The notes: generated from the letters alone by a model not told the origin. Shown: positions 18,066-26,814, counted from the first letter of the stretch. The stretch is DNA of 64,000 bases from Lactobacillaceae bacterium AF64-9pH9TA (GCA_027681045.1 JAQDCK010000007.1:32335-96334), one strand, 5' to 3'. A program made the numbers and translations.

Positions 18066-19259
18066 ATGCAAAAGTTAACCAAATCTTTCGTGACTGCCCT
18101 GTCACTGGCAATGGCCACATTATCCGTAATTCCTCAGTCAGCTCCAATCCAGGCTGCTAGCGCTAAGGCCAAAAGCAAAACCAGCACGGAATACAAGAAC
18201 GGCAGCTACACGGTAATGGTCACTGTAGAAAATCTGGGCAACAACATTGATGTCCCTTCCAACTTTTTCCCTTCAGCCACAGTAACGATCAAAAACCACA
18301 AAATTGCTTCCGTATCGATTGATGTAGATGACATTGACGACGAAGGCGAATACTACGTCCAAGTCAATGATGAAGTAGCGATCGGTGACCAAAAGACCTT
18401 AACCTTCGGCGGCTCTGTCTACAAGAACGGCCTGCAAGACGCAAGCATTAATATCAACGGTGATCCGTCATACTGCAATATCACTTTCGGTGACCTGCCA
18501 AGTTCAGCCTATGAGACGGTTACTGAGACTTCCGCTACTGTTAAAAAAGTCGTCAAACGGACCGCGGCTGTTTACGACAGAAATGGCAAAAAGACTAAGA
18601 ACAAGGCCCTCAAGGCTGGCAAGACCGTTACTACTTACGGGACTTTAACCCGAGGAAGCGTCAAGTACTACAAGATCTCCAAGACTGCTAACAAGTATGT
18701 TCAGTCTGCCGACGTCGACGGCCGCTACATTACCTTGAAAAATACGGCTACTGTTTACACCCAGAGCCTGGAAAAGACCGGAACCAGCTGTAAGAAGGGC
18801 AAGAAGGTCTACGCCTACGCTTACGCCATCTTGAACGGGGAAAAGTACTACAAGCTGGGCACTGACCAGTACATCAGCGCTTTGAGCGCCGACGGCCGCT
18901 ACATTAGGGTCATGCATGGCTCTGCCGTTTACAGCAAGAACTTAAAGAAGACCACTTCTTCTGTGGCTGAAGGCAAGAAGATACTGACTTTTGGCCGGAC
19001 GACGATAAAGAATAAGAAGTACTACCAAACCGGCTACAACTCCTTTATCTCCGCTTCCAACGTTGACGGGACGACCCGGACTTTGAAGAAGAATGCCTAC
19101 ATCTACAAGAAGTCCAAGGGCAAGGCTGTCCGCTACAAGAAGTACGTCCTGAAGAAGAACAGCAAGTGCAAGACTTACGGCGGCGCCGTAACGATCAAGG
19201 GCAAGAAGTACTACATCATCTCAGTTGACCAATACGTAGTTAAGTCCAACTTCCGCTAA
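18066..19259 (+). CDS. Secreted protein with four SLAP-type cell-wall-binding repeats
   Basis: A 397-residue exported protein. The open frame begins at a TTG at 18036, but the ATG at 18066 begins a good signal peptide (basic start, hydrophobic core, cleavage after IQAASA) and has GGGAGG 12 bases before it. Residues ~35-155 are an Asp-rich, beta-like unique domain. From ~165 to the end there are four ~58-residue repeats built on the pattern AxVYxxxxKKT...KYYKI...YVxxxDVDG, the surface-layer SLAP domain that binds wall polymers non-covalently. There is no LPXTG. A terminator follows. Confidence 0.85.
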   Translation: MQKLTKSFVTALSLAMATLSVIPQSAPIQAASAKAKSKTSTEYKNGSYTVMVTVENLGNNIDVPSNFFPSATVTIKNHKIASVSIDVDDIDDEGEYYVQVNDEVAIGDQKTLTFGGSVYKNGLQDASININGDPSYCNITFGDLPSSAYETVTETSATVKKVVKRTAAVYDRNGKKTKNKALKAGKTVTTYGTLTRGSVKYYKISKTANKYVQSADVDGRYITLKNTATVYTQSLEKTGTSCKKGKKVYAYAYAILNGEKYYKLGTDQYISALSADGRYIRVMHGSAVYSKNLKKTTSSVAEGKKILTFGRTTIKNKKYYQTGYNSFISASNVDGTTRTLKKNAYIYKKSKGKAVRYKKYVLKKNSKCKTYGGAVTIKGKKYYIISVDQYVVKSNFR

Positions 19260-19281
19260 GACAAAACTAGTTGATAGAACT

Positions 19282-19320
19282 AAAGTGCAGATCCTTTTAG
19301 GACCTGCATTTTAGTTTTTC
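19282..19320 (+). terminator. Terminator after SLAP protein gene
   Basis: GTGCAGATCC pairs with GGACCTGCAT around TTTTA, followed by a T-rich tract. Confidence 0.7.
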
Positions 19321-19435
19321 TTTAGCAATTCCACAGCATTTTTTAGCAAGCAGTTCATCAAATAGCCACGCTTGCCGGTTATCCTTACAGTACAAGTTCA
19401 GAATAACTTGCGACTAAGCAAAGGAGGCAAAAACT

Positions 19436-19552
19436 ATGCTGAAACTGTTCACCCAATTACTCACGATTTCATTGGCCCTGTTTGCTTTTAACCCCTACAG
19501 ACGGTCCCGCCGTCAACTGGCAGTAATTCCTGCCCACCAGCGGCATAATTAA
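19436..19552 (+). CDS. 38-residue hydrophobic peptide, candidate type I toxin
   Basis: A short ORF with a strong AAAGGAGG 9 bases before the ATG. The peptide has one hydrophobic stretch (residues ~2-19, rich in Leu/Phe) followed by a very basic tail (YRRSRRQ). This is the general design of type I toxin peptides (Fst, TxpA-like) and also of some leader or bacteriocin-like peptides; there is no sequence match I can name. A bidirectional terminator (19684-19713) lies ~130 bases downstream, and a minus-strand promoter lies beyond it. The purpose remains a hypothesis. Confidence 0.5.
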   Translation: MLKLFTQLLTISLALFAFNPYRRSRRQLAVIPAHQRHN

Positions 19553-19683
19553 GAATTCGTGACACTTCCCTTTTTCCCTTGAATTTGAATTCTATCTAAT
19601 TGCTGGTACACCGCTTTAACCAGCATTGCATTACATTAATTTTCTTATTTTTTCACAACACACAAACCTCCATCTCGATGGCA

Positions 19684-19713
19684 AAAAGCCCTGGCAATCG
19701 CCAGGGCTTTTTT
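19684..19713. terminator. Bidirectional terminator
   Basis: AAAAAGCCCTGGC, a 4-base loop, then GCCAGGGCTTTTTT. A tract on the left and T tract on the right make it work on both strands. It would end the small peptide mRNA and a convergent antisense RNA. Confidence 0.85.
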
Positions 19714-19753
19714 GCATATTTTTAACCCTTTTGCCTTGCTTGCGGGTAAAAAT
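19684..19753 (-). ncRNA. Predicted ~70-nt antisense RNA (possible antitoxin RNA)
   Basis: A minus-strand promoter is visible: -35 TTTACA (complement of 19782-19787), 16-base spacer, -10 TATTAT (complement of 19760-19765). A transcript starting near 19753 would end at the hairpin 19684-19713. This matches the size and geometry of RNA II in par/Fst loci. Short repeats (CTTGCG) occur in both the toxin leader (~19408) and here (~19739). No direct proof of transcription. Confidence 0.35.
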
Positions 19754-19844
19754 GAGCCAATAATATCATTTATAGAGACTTTGTAAAATTCACGAAAAGT
19801 CAATTTTGATTTAACTTTAACTGCATTTAGAAAGCAGGTGCATC

Positions 19845-20792
19845 ATGTCTTCACTTAGTCAAAAACTGGCCAGTCTTTTCCTAATCGACAGCACTGGCGA
19901 TTTTACTGAAAACCTCCGCCTTTTGGACCAGTACCAGCCAGGTGGTCTTCTCCTCTTTGCCAAAGATCTGGCGGGCCTAAGCGAAAAAGCTGTTAAAGAG
20001 CGGATAGCGATTTACCGGCAGGCCCGGCCGGGTTTGCTGCTCGCCATTGACCAGGAAGGCGGCTTAGTCAGCCGCTTGTCCGCCCTTTACCCAAACCGGT
20101 CTTACCCCAGCCAGGCAGAACTTTTGAAAAAGGGGGCTGACTTTTTCTTAGCAGAAAGCCAAAAGACAGCTTTGGAATTAAAATATTTAGGCATCAACTT
20201 AAACTTTGCTCCGGTGGCTGATCTTGCGCTTGCAGGGTCCAGCTTCATCTACAGCCGGACCCTGCAAGCAGGAGCTGAGGAAACCGGGCCGGCAATCGCG
20301 GCCTTTATCAAGCTCTACCGGCAGCTGGGAGTCGCCTCCTGCGCCAAGCATTTTCCTGGCTACGGGGATGCCGGCGACACCCACCAGGCTCCGGCTAAAG
20401 ACCTCAGAAGCCTTAAGGAAGCCCAGCTGGATCTTTTACCTTTTAAAGCAGCGATCGCGGCGGGCGTGCCGACTATCATGGTGGCCCATTTGGAAGTTGC
20501 CTGCTATAGCCCTGGCCCTGCCTCCCTCTCCCCGGAAATCTACCGCCTGCTCAAGGAGGACCTTCATTATTCCGGCGTGGCCATCACCGACGACTTAGCC
20601 ATGGCGGCAGCGCGAGGAAGCAGCTGCCCGGAGCTTTTAGCCTTAAAGGCCGGGGCCGACCTCCTTTTAGGCGGCAAATTGGAAAACTTGCCAATTTTGG
20701 AAGCAGCCCTAGAAAGCGGTGAATTGCCAAAAGAGCGGATCAAAGACGCCCTGGTCCGGGTCCAGACCCTTCAGGACGATTATTCCCTTTAA
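19845..20792 (+). CDS. Glycoside hydrolase family 3 beta-N-acetylhexosaminidase (NagZ type)
   Basis: A 315-residue GH3 enzyme without signal peptide. IDQEGG near the N terminus, KHFPGYGDAGDTH (NagZ catalytic Asp-His dyad in DTH; the usual PGHG is PGYG here) and AITDDLAMAAA are family motifs. NagZ removes GlcNAc from muropeptides in wall recycling. In B. subtilis nagZ is grouped with a beta-lactamase-fold muramoyl amidase, and here two beta-lactamase-fold genes are next door, though convergent. The cytoplasmic location is inferred from the absence of a leader. Confidence 0.88.
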   Translation: MSSLSQKLASLFLIDSTGDFTENLRLLDQYQPGGLLLFAKDLAGLSEKAVKERIAIYRQARPGLLLAIDQEGGLVSRLSALYPNRSYPSQAELLKKGADFFLAESQKTALELKYLGINLNFAPVADLALAGSSFIYSRTLQAGAEETGPAIAAFIKLYRQLGVASCAKHFPGYGDAGDTHQAPAKDLRSLKEAQLDLLPFKAAIAAGVPTIMVAHLEVACYSPGPASLSPEIYRLLKEDLHYSGVAITDDLAMAAARGSSCPELLALKAGADLLLGGKLENLPILEAALESGELPKERIKDALVRVQTLQDDYSL

Positions 20793-20842
20793 GCTTTTAA
20801 AAAGCTCTATAATATTTCAGAATTAACCAGCAATCAACGGCA

Positions 20843-20873
20843 AAAAAGGCAGATCCGGAGATCTGCCTTTTTA
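20843..20873. terminator. Bidirectional terminator between nagZ-like and serine hydrolase genes
   Basis: GGCAGATC, CGGA, GATCTGCC with A6 on the left and T5 on the right; it serves two convergent genes. Confidence 0.85.
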
Positions 20874-20921
20874 TCTTGCAATTTTATTGCCTATTTCTAC
20901 TTTGTTTCTTTGTTACTTGGT

Positions 20922-22040
20922 TTAAGTCTTAGAGAAGGTAGCAAACATGATCTCTTTCAAGATCTGGTAGCCAACGTCCTTGACCTTGTTTTCACCAAAG
21001 CTGCGCTGGTTGAGAAGCAGGATAATCCCGTTCTTGTTGTCAGCTGTCAGCTGGAAGTAAGCAGCATAGTGGGCGCCGCCAATTGCCCCATAGGCCAGCT
21101 TGACCTTTTCCCCTTTCTTGAGGTAAACCCCGCCGCTGTAGCGGTTAACCTTGCTCTTAAGGTGGGTCAGCTTGTGAAAGGCACTCGGCGACAGGAACTG
21201 CCCTGTCCCCAAAGCTTCTTGGATAAGATAGTAGTCGCTGGCTGTCGTCAGCATGTTCCCGGCCCCAACCAGCTGAGACAACCGTGTCTTTTCCAAAGTT
21301 GCCGCCTGCTGGTAGTTCTTGCCATGCCTATAGGCGTAAGATACGGCCAGCATCTTATTCTTAGGTAGCTGGCTGCTTACATAAGTTGACTTGAGGCCCA
21401 GCCGCTGGACCACCCGCTTCTTAAAGTTCCAGGCATATGACTTATGGCTCACCTTCTTGATGATGCCTGCCAGCAAAACATAGTTGACGTCGCTGTAGTG
21501 GTAGCTCCCCACCTTGTCCTGTGGCAATTGGTTGGCCCGGGTCACAATCCAGTTTACTGCCTGGTCTTCACTGTAATTGATGCGGCGGTCGGCTTCGACT
21601 TCCGGAATCTGCAAGCCTGAAGTGTGGGAAAGCAAGTTGCCCACGCTGATTTTCTCGGCGTTCCTTAAAGCCGGGTACCAGCGGGAGATCTTCGTGTTTT
21701 GACTAAAAGCATTTGAGCTCCCCTTCTTTTCTTCCATCAGCTGCATGATCATGGCCCCGGTAACTTCCTTTTGCATGGAAGCGGCCGGATAGACGACCCG
21801 GCTGGCCCCGTTCTTGACCTTCTTCTTAGCATTAGCCAATCCGTAGTTAACGACCTGGACATGCCCGTTTTGCACTATAGCCACGCTGCCGGTCACATGC
21901 TTCTTCTTAAAAAGCTTCTCGACAAAAACGTGCATATCGGCCGCCGTTACCAGATCAGGGGCCGTTTCTTCCGGACAAACCGCCAAAGCAGCCACTAAGA
22001 TAAGCAGGGCAACGATTAATTTCTTACCTTTTTTGAACAA
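20922..22040 (-). CDS. Secreted beta-lactamase-fold serine hydrolase, copy 1
   Basis: A 372-residue exported protein of the PBP4*/class C beta-lactamase-like family (D,D-peptidase or esterase). A signal or anchor segment spans residues ~7-22. The nucleophile motif SMQK is at residues 88-91, the second motif YSDVN follows, and GAIGGAH near the C terminus is the third-motif region. Start is TTG at 22040 with AGGAGGG ~10 bases upstream. It is a close paralogue of the next gene (tandem duplication, ~100 bases apart). Substrate unknown; wall muropeptides are plausible. Confidence 0.82.
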   Translation of the reverse strand: MFKKGKKLIVALLILVAALAVCPEETAPDLVTAADMHVFVEKLFKKKHVTGSVAIVQNGHVQVVNYGLANAKKKVKNGASRVVYPAASMQKEVTGAMIMQLMEEKKGSSNAFSQNTKISRWYPALRNAEKISVGNLLSHTSGLQIPEVEADRRINYSEDQAVNWIVTRANQLPQDKVGSYHYSDVNYVLLAGIIKKVSHKSYAWNFKKRVVQRLGLKSTYVSSQLPKNKMLAVSYAYRHGKNYQQAATLEKTRLSQLVGAGNMLTTASDYYLIQEALGTGQFLSPSAFHKLTHLKSKVNRYSGGVYLKKGEKVKLAYGAIGGAHYAAYFQLTADNKNGIILLLNQRSFGENKVKDVGYQILKEIMFATFSKT

Positions 22041-22140
22041 GTCTGCTTTTCCCTCCTAGAATACATATGAACATTATAAGTCCTTTTCCAGGGAAAAGGG
22101 GAAAACTTATTATACTTTGAAAAAAATTAAAAAATACTCA

Positions 22141-23268
22141 CTAATTCAAACTGAAGGTTCCCCGCCGGATCTTTTGCAAGAGGCCAAAGGCCAGGCCCTT
22201 GAGCTGCTGGTCAGTCTGGCTGCGCTCATTGACGAACATGATGATCCCGTTTCTGTTGTCTGCCGTCAGCTGGACGTAAGTCCCGTAATGCTCACCCCTA
22301 ATCGAGCCAAAGGCAGACTTGACCTTGCCGCCCCGCTTCATGTACATGCCGCCGCTATAGGTGGTCTTTCTGGCCTTAAGGTGGGTTAGGTATTTAAAGT
22401 CGCTTTGGTTCAAAATTGCCCCGTTCTGTAAGGCCAGCATGATCTCATAATATTCAATTGGCGTGGTGCACATATTGCCGGCACCTGGGATCTGGGAAGC
22501 TACGGACTTAGGCAGGGAAACTGGTCTTTGGTACTTTTTCTGCCAAAGGCAGACATAAGAGACCGCTTGGCTCCGGGTCCAAGGGATGTCCTGTCTGAGG
22601 CTGGTGTGGGCTAAACCCAGCGGCTGAACGATCCGGTGCTTGAAGTTGTAGGCGTAGGAGTGGCCGGTCAATTTGCGGATAATGCCCACCAGCAAGATGC
22701 AGTTGGCATTGTTGTAGTGAAAACTACCCGTCTGATACTGCCAGCTGCCGTTGATCTTCTGGCTCACCCAGTTGATGGCCTTGTTTTCTGACAGATTCTT
22801 GCGCCGGTTGCTTTCTGAGCCTGGCGCCCGGTAGCCGCTGGTGTGGGTCAAAAGGTTGCCAACTGTTACATAGCGGGCGTTCTTCAGCTTGGGATACCAG
22901 CGGGAAATCTTAGTGTACTGGCTGAATTTGTTCTTGGTATGCTTCTTTTCATTCATGATCTGCACCAGCATGGCCCCGGTCACTACCTTTTGCAACGAAG
23001 CTGCTGGATAGGTTATGTTGTAAGACCCGTTCTTCATCCGCCGGCCATACCAGGCATAGCCGTAGTTGACCGTCTTGACGCTCCCGTTTTGGACCAAAAG
23101 AACTGACCCGGCCAGGTGGTTGTCCCTCATTACCCGGTTGACGTCGCTCTTGGTCGCTTCCGCCTGGACCGTAGCTGGCGCCAAAGCCGGAAGCAGGAGG
23201 CTGGCAGCTAAAGCCAGCTTGCCGGCAGTTTTCGCGGATTTTTTCAAAAAGAAATCTTTAAAAATCAA
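22141..23268 (-). CDS. Secreted beta-lactamase-fold serine hydrolase, copy 2
   Basis: A 375-residue paralogue of copy 1 with matching blocks (YPAASLQKVVTGAM; KISRWYPKLKNA; LLTHTSG). The SLQK nucleophile motif and YNNAN second motif are present. The frame is open back to a TTG at 23337, but that codon lies in the -35 box of the gene's own promoter. The TTG at 23268, with AAGGGAAG 8 bases upstream and a good signal peptide ending VQAEA, is the real start. A palindrome overlaps the -10 (23309-23324). It may act on peptidoglycan stem peptides. Confidence 0.82.
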   Translation of the reverse strand: MIFKDFFLKKSAKTAGKLALAASLLLPALAPATVQAEATKSDVNRVMRDNHLAGSVLLVQNGSVKTVNYGYAWYGRRMKNGSYNITYPAASLQKVVTGAMLVQIMNEKKHTKNKFSQYTKISRWYPKLKNARYVTVGNLLTHTSGYRAPGSESNRRKNLSENKAINWVSQKINGSWQYQTGSFHYNNANCILLVGIIRKLTGHSYAYNFKHRIVQPLGLAHTSLRQDIPWTRSQAVSYVCLWQKKYQRPVSLPKSVASQIPGAGNMCTTPIEYYEIMLALQNGAILNQSDFKYLTHLKARKTTYSGGMYMKRGGKVKSAFGSIRGEHYGTYVQLTADNRNGIIMFVNERSQTDQQLKGLAFGLLQKIRRGTFSLN

Positions 23269-23308
23269 TTTATTCTTCCCTTTCTCATCATAAGCATAAC
23301 TACAAATT

Positions 23309-23337
23309 ATGTTAGACCTAACATTTATTAAAAACAA
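23309..23337 (-). promoter_or_regulatory. Promoter with palindromic operator upstream of serine hydrolase copy 2
   Basis: -35 TTGTTT (complement of 23332-23337), 17-base spacer, -10 TAACAT (complement of 23309-23314). A perfect palindrome ATGTTAG-N2-CTAACAT (23309-23324) covers the -10, the layout of a repressor operator. The regulator is not in sight. Confidence 0.6.
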
Positions 23338-23376
23338 GGGAAGCTGTGTTACGTTTTAATTACAGGATTTTTCCAC

Positions 23377-23410
23377 GAAAAAAGACTACTGGAAATAACC
23401 AGCAGTCTTT
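23377..23410 (-). terminator. Terminator of hup
   Basis: AAGACTACTGG pairs with CCAGCAGTCTT across AAATAA, with a T run on the minus strand. Confidence 0.85.
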
Positions 23411-23425
23411 TAGAAGTGGTCAAGC

Positions 23426-23698
23426 TTACTTAACGGCATCCTTCAGGGCCTTGCCTGGCTTGAAGGCTGGAACCTTGCTTGCAGGGATTTCGATTTCAGC
23501 GCCAGTTTGCGGGTTGCGGCCCTTCCGAGCAGCGCGTTCACGAACTTCAAAAGTCCCAAAGCCGATCAATTGTACCTTTTCGCCCTTAGCAAGTGCTTCT
23601 TCGATTGATGCAAACAAAGCGTCAACGATTTGCGCAGATTCCTTCTTGCTGAATTCAGTCTTTTCACTTACAACTGAGACAAGTTCAGTCTTGTTCAT
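23426..23698 (-). CDS. hup: DNA-binding protein HU
   Basis: A 90-residue histone-like protein that bends and compacts DNA as a dimer. [15 protein letters not shown] and the beta-arm block [20 protein letters not shown] with the Pro at the arm tip are textbook HU. AAGATGAGGAAACAAG gives the ribosome site. Monocistronic, with its own terminator. Confidence 0.97.
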   Translation of the reverse strand: MNKTELVSVVSEKTEFSKKESAQIVDALFASIEEALAKGEKVQLIGFGTFEVRERAARKGRNPQTGAEIEIPASKVPAFKPGKALKDAVK

Positions 23699-23851
23699 CT
23701 TGTTTCCTCATCTTTCTATTAAAAGGCCCAGCAATATGCCGAAGCTTATTCATATGCTTAATTATAGCAAAACTTTGCCGCCGCAACAGCATTTCTCTGA
23801 AATAGCTTACGGAAAATGCCAAAATTATAAAAGCGTTTTAGAAGAATCCAT

Positions 23852-24004
23852 CTATTTCACTGGCACGCAGTGCTTGTCGTTGATCGCCTTGACCTTGTCT
23901 ACCCGCCGACGATACTTTTCTTCCATCAAATGATCCGTGTTCAGCCAGGCCTTGATTTCGTTCTTCAAGCGGGTACCCGCGTGGTGGAAAGTTCCATATT
24001 TGAT
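23852..24004 (-). pseudogene. C-terminal remnant of an unidentified gene
   Basis: An open segment of 50 codons ending in TAG at 23852 and bounded upstream by TGA at 24005-24007, without a usable start codon. The peptide (GTRLKNEIKAWLNTD...VKAINDK) looks like the real C-terminal end of a protein, with codon use like the neighbours. The upstream part is replaced by the AT-rich Nudix/IS30 segment. I do not recognise the parent protein; a transposase C terminus is possible. Confidence 0.5.
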
Positions 24005-24020
24005 TCATTCATAATTAATG

Positions 24021-24449
24021 CTAAATAAGCTCAAACAAATATGGAACAATTTTTTCTCCAGCCAAATCTTCAAGTGACGAAATCCACTTATAATTTTTAT
24101 GCTCTTCTGGATCAAGCAAAATTTGATTATTAACTTTATCTTTTGGGATTTCTCCATCCACTAAGTTTGCTTCATATACTAGTCTAGTAAATACCGCTTT
24201 TTTCTCAAAATCATAATTACTATCCTCATGAATTATTTTCTCGATATTTACTTTTAAATTCGCTTCCTCTAACGTTTCTCGTAGTGCCCCCTCACGAGGT
24301 GTTTCCCCTTCTTCAACGCTGCCACCTGGAATGTCCCAATAAGAAGGATACACATTGTCTTTCCCTCTCTTAATGTCAGTCCTTTGAATAACCAAATATT
24401 TTCCATCATTTTTTATTAACGCATGTGCAATCAGTTTTACAGTCATCAT
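24021..24449 (-). CDS. Nudix hydrolase, AT-rich (likely acquired)
   Basis: A 142-residue MutT-type hydrolase. The Nudix box is GGSVEEGETPREGALRETLEEAN. The substrate cannot be read; small Nudix enzymes of this size cleave nucleoside diphosphates linked to various groups. Its base composition is clearly more AT-rich than all neighbours, and it lies between a gene remnant and a broken IS30 transposase, so it was probably brought in by transfer. The ribosome site AGGAATAAATG is acceptable. Confidence 0.8.
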   Translation of the reverse strand: MMTVKLIAHALIKNDGKYLVIQRTDIKRGKDNVYPSYWDIPGGSVEEGETPREGALRETLEEANLKVNIEKIIHEDSNYDFEKKAVFTRLVYEANLVDGEIPKDKVNNQILLDPEEHKNYKWISSLEDLAGEKIVPYLFELI

Positions 24450-24577
24450 TTATTCCTTTCTCGGGTATTAGAATCACTATTACAAATCCAGTATTAGTCT
24501 GTTCTATAATTATGCTCTTTTTGATGCCAATTGCAAGAATAAATTGAACACTTACCATAACATCTGGTAGATTTTGA

Positions 24578-25484
24578 CTATCTACGCCGGTAAATGCGGT
24601 CGAGTTCGGCGTCAAAGTACTCTTCTAGAGTCTTGGAGTTTAAGATCTTCCAAGGAAGAAAGTTGCACCATACCTCGATCTTAGCAATATCTTCCACACT
24701 GTACTCTCCCTTGGGAATATAGCGTCTGATAAGCCCGTTGTGCCGTTCTACGCTGCCTTTATCACAGGATGTATAAGGATGAGCGTAATACACAAGAGTC
24801 TTGGAGACTTGCTCAAGATCGGATAGATCTGCGAACTCAGATCCGTTGTCGGTTGTGATAGACTTAAAGATTCGATTCCATTTGGATCCGTAGTACTCTC
24901 GAAGCTTATCAAATGCCTTCATAACGCTAGCTGATGTCTTATCCTCGATCTTGATCATGAAGAACTGACGCGTCTTTCGTTCGCACAAAGTAAGCAACAT
25001 ATCATCGTCCTTAGTCTTGTGTCCAAGAACCAGATCGCATTCCCAGTGACCAAAGTCCTTACGACTTTCTACGTTCATCGATGCTTCGTCCCAGGATACG
25101 CTTGTTTACACAGGCACGACGAGTCTTAGTATTGCGCTTGACCTTCTCTGGAAGATCACCGTTCTTGATATCCATTAGGCCCAAGTCAACGTAGTTATAC
25201 AGAGTTTTGGTTGATACGACCTGATCCTTCTGGAAGATTCCCTTGGCCAAAGCATAACCTACGCAAGCATCAAGAGACCAGCCTTGATTATGGAAGCAGT
25301 GGGAAACATAGTCGATGAACTTATGTCTGCGAGGAAACAAGCTCTTGCGGCTGCATTCGCTTCTATGTAGTTCGTAAGTGCTTTGCCCTTCGACAGCTTT
25401 ATACCGCTTCACATTGCCGGTATACACGGATACTGTGCCTCTTTTGAGCTCATATTCCAAGTGGTATTTTTGTAAGTAAAGCAT
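24578..25484 (-). mobile_element. Degenerate IS30-family transposase (frameshifted, N-terminally truncated)
   Basis: Two overlapping frames on the minus strand form one transposase. The upstream frame (25059-25484) contains the central IS30 region (GWSLDACVGYAL, STKTLYNYVDLGL) and stops after SIDERRKS; the downstream frame (24578-25078) has RKDFGHWECDLVLG, TTDNGSEF and CDKGSVERHNG, giving the Asp-Asp-Glu catalytic triad of the rve domain. The junction looks like a small deletion, so the product is broken. The usual N-terminal helix-turn-helix is missing before the ELKRGT block. I could not identify terminal inverted repeats. Recombination is inferred to have trimmed the element. Confidence 0.8.
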
Positions 25485-25514
25485 TAGTTTGACAAGTAGA
25501 GAGAATTAATAAAT

Positions 25515-25697
25515 GACGACACGCGACAAATTGCTGGCAGAGAACTGGATAAAGAAAAAATCCGCTATTACATCATGCAGGACTTTCTCTATCTGAAGGA
25601 CTATGCGGCTGGCAACGTCCACCTAATTGACATCTTCGTCGCCTACTCCCGCTATGAAGCCGACTTCTGGCAGCTGGGCTGGGAGCAGAAGCAGTAG
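25515..25697 (+). pseudogene. TenA/thiaminase II-like gene remnant
   Basis: A 60-codon segment ending in TAG contains the TenA-type block RYYIMQDFLYLKDYA, normally near residue 40 of a ~220-residue protein, fused to what looks like the C-terminal end (YSRYEADFWQLGWEQ). The start and the central ~150 residues are missing. TenA salvages thiamine pyrimidine. This is an inactive scar next to the IS30 remnant. Confidence 0.6.
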
Positions 25698-25795
25698 TCC
25701 AAAAATATTGCAGTAAATATTGCAGTTTTTTCTTAGGGAAATTTTTAGTTAGAGGCCAAAAGGCCCCTTTTTTAGGCAAAAAGTTAAAAAAGCAA

Positions 25796-25832
25796 ACAAA
25801 AAACGCGCCTGTGGATGTCCACAAACGCGTTC
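25796..25832 (-). terminator. Terminator of the rplJL operon
   Basis: AACGCG..TGTGGA pairs with TCCACA..CGCGTT, followed on the minus strand by a T run. Confidence 0.8.
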
Positions 25833-25863
25833 TTCGTTAATAATTAATGCCCGAAGGCCGTAA

Positions 25864-26229
25864 TTATTTAAGGGTAACAGTTGCGCCAACTTCTTCAAGC
25901 TTAGCCTTAAGTTCGTTAGCTTCGTCTTCTGACAAGCCTTCCTTAAGAACAACTGGAGCACCGTCAACAGTCTTCTTAGCGTCCAGCAAGCTTGCGCCAG
26001 TAACTTCCTTAACGATCTTGATAACCTTAACCTTTTCAGTACCTGCTGAAGTCAATTCAACGTCGAAGCTTGACTTAGCTTCTTCAGCACCACCAGCGGC
26101 ACCAGCAGCAGCTACAGGAGCAGCAGCAGTAACGCCGAATTCTTCTTCGATAGCGTGTACAAGGTCGTTCAATTCAAGAATTGAAGCACCCTTCAATTGT
26201 TCAATGATGTTAGCAGTATCCAAAGCCAT
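25864..26229 (-). CDS. rplL: 50S ribosomal protein L7/L12
   Basis: A 121-residue stalk protein. The N-terminal dimerisation domain, the Ala/Gly hinge ([13 protein letters not shown]) and the C-terminal domain [22 protein letters not shown] that recruits GTPase factors are all visible. It follows rplJ by 52 bases with its own GGAGGATAT site. Highly biased codons fit high expression. Confidence 0.98.
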   Translation of the reverse strand: MALDTANIIEQLKGASILELNDLVHAIEEEFGVTAAAPVAAAGAAGGAEEAKSSFDVELTSAGTEKVKVIKIVKEVTGASLLDAKKTVDGAPVVLKEGLSEDEANELKAKLEEVGATVTLK

Positions 26230-26281
26230 TGTAATATCCTCCGAAAATATGGAATTTAATATCTAGTTTAAAATGACCAGA

Positions 26282-26791
26282 CTATTCAGCTGATTCTTCC
26301 TTTGATTCAGCGACAGCCTTAACAACGTATGCAAAGTTGCGTACAGGTGCTTGCAATACAGAAAGAAGCATTGAAAGCAGACCTTCGCGACCTGGAATTG
26401 CAGCCAGTTCTTCGACTTGTTCCTTGGTGGCAACTTGACCTTCAAGTGCACCACCCTTAATTTCAACAACGTCGAACTTCTTAGCGTAGTCAGCAGCGAT
26501 CCGGGCAGGTGCAGTAACGTTGTCTTCATCATCAGTGTAGATCACAGCTGATGGACCAACGAATACTGGTGCCAAATCTTCCAAGCCGGCTTGAGCAGCA
26601 GCGCGGCGAAGGTAAGTGTTCTTGACAACCTTCATCTTGGCGTTGCTTTCACGCAATTCTGCACGGAACGCAGTAACTTCGTCAACAGTCAAACCAAGGT
26701 AGTTGATAACTACGATGGACTTAGCTGACTTAAGTTCTTCTGCAAATTCTTCAACGAATTTAGCCTTAGCAGCGATAATAGCTTGACTCAA
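26282..26791 (-). CDS. rplJ: 50S ribosomal protein L10
   Basis: A 169-residue protein that anchors L7/L12 to the 23S r[22 protein letters not shown] and [12 protein letters not shown] match the family. GGAGGTGAATAATTTTG leads to a TTG or ATG start at 26791. It is controlled by the L10 leader upstream. Confidence 0.96.
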   Translation of the reverse strand: MSQAIIAAKAKFVEEFAEELKSAKSIVVINYLGLTVDEVTAFRAELRESNAKMKVVKNTYLRRAAAQAGLEDLAPVFVGPSAVIYTDDEDNVTAPARIAADYAKKFDVVEIKGGALEGQVATKEQVEELAAIPGREGLLSMLLSVLQAPVRNFAYVVKAVAESKEESAE

Positions 26792-26814
26792 AATTATTCA
26801 CCTCCATAAAATTT

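Noticed and set aside
24406..24615. 69-codon frame between the Nudix gene and the transposase
   Set aside because: Overlaps the ends of both neighbours, crosses the IS junction and has no ribosome site.
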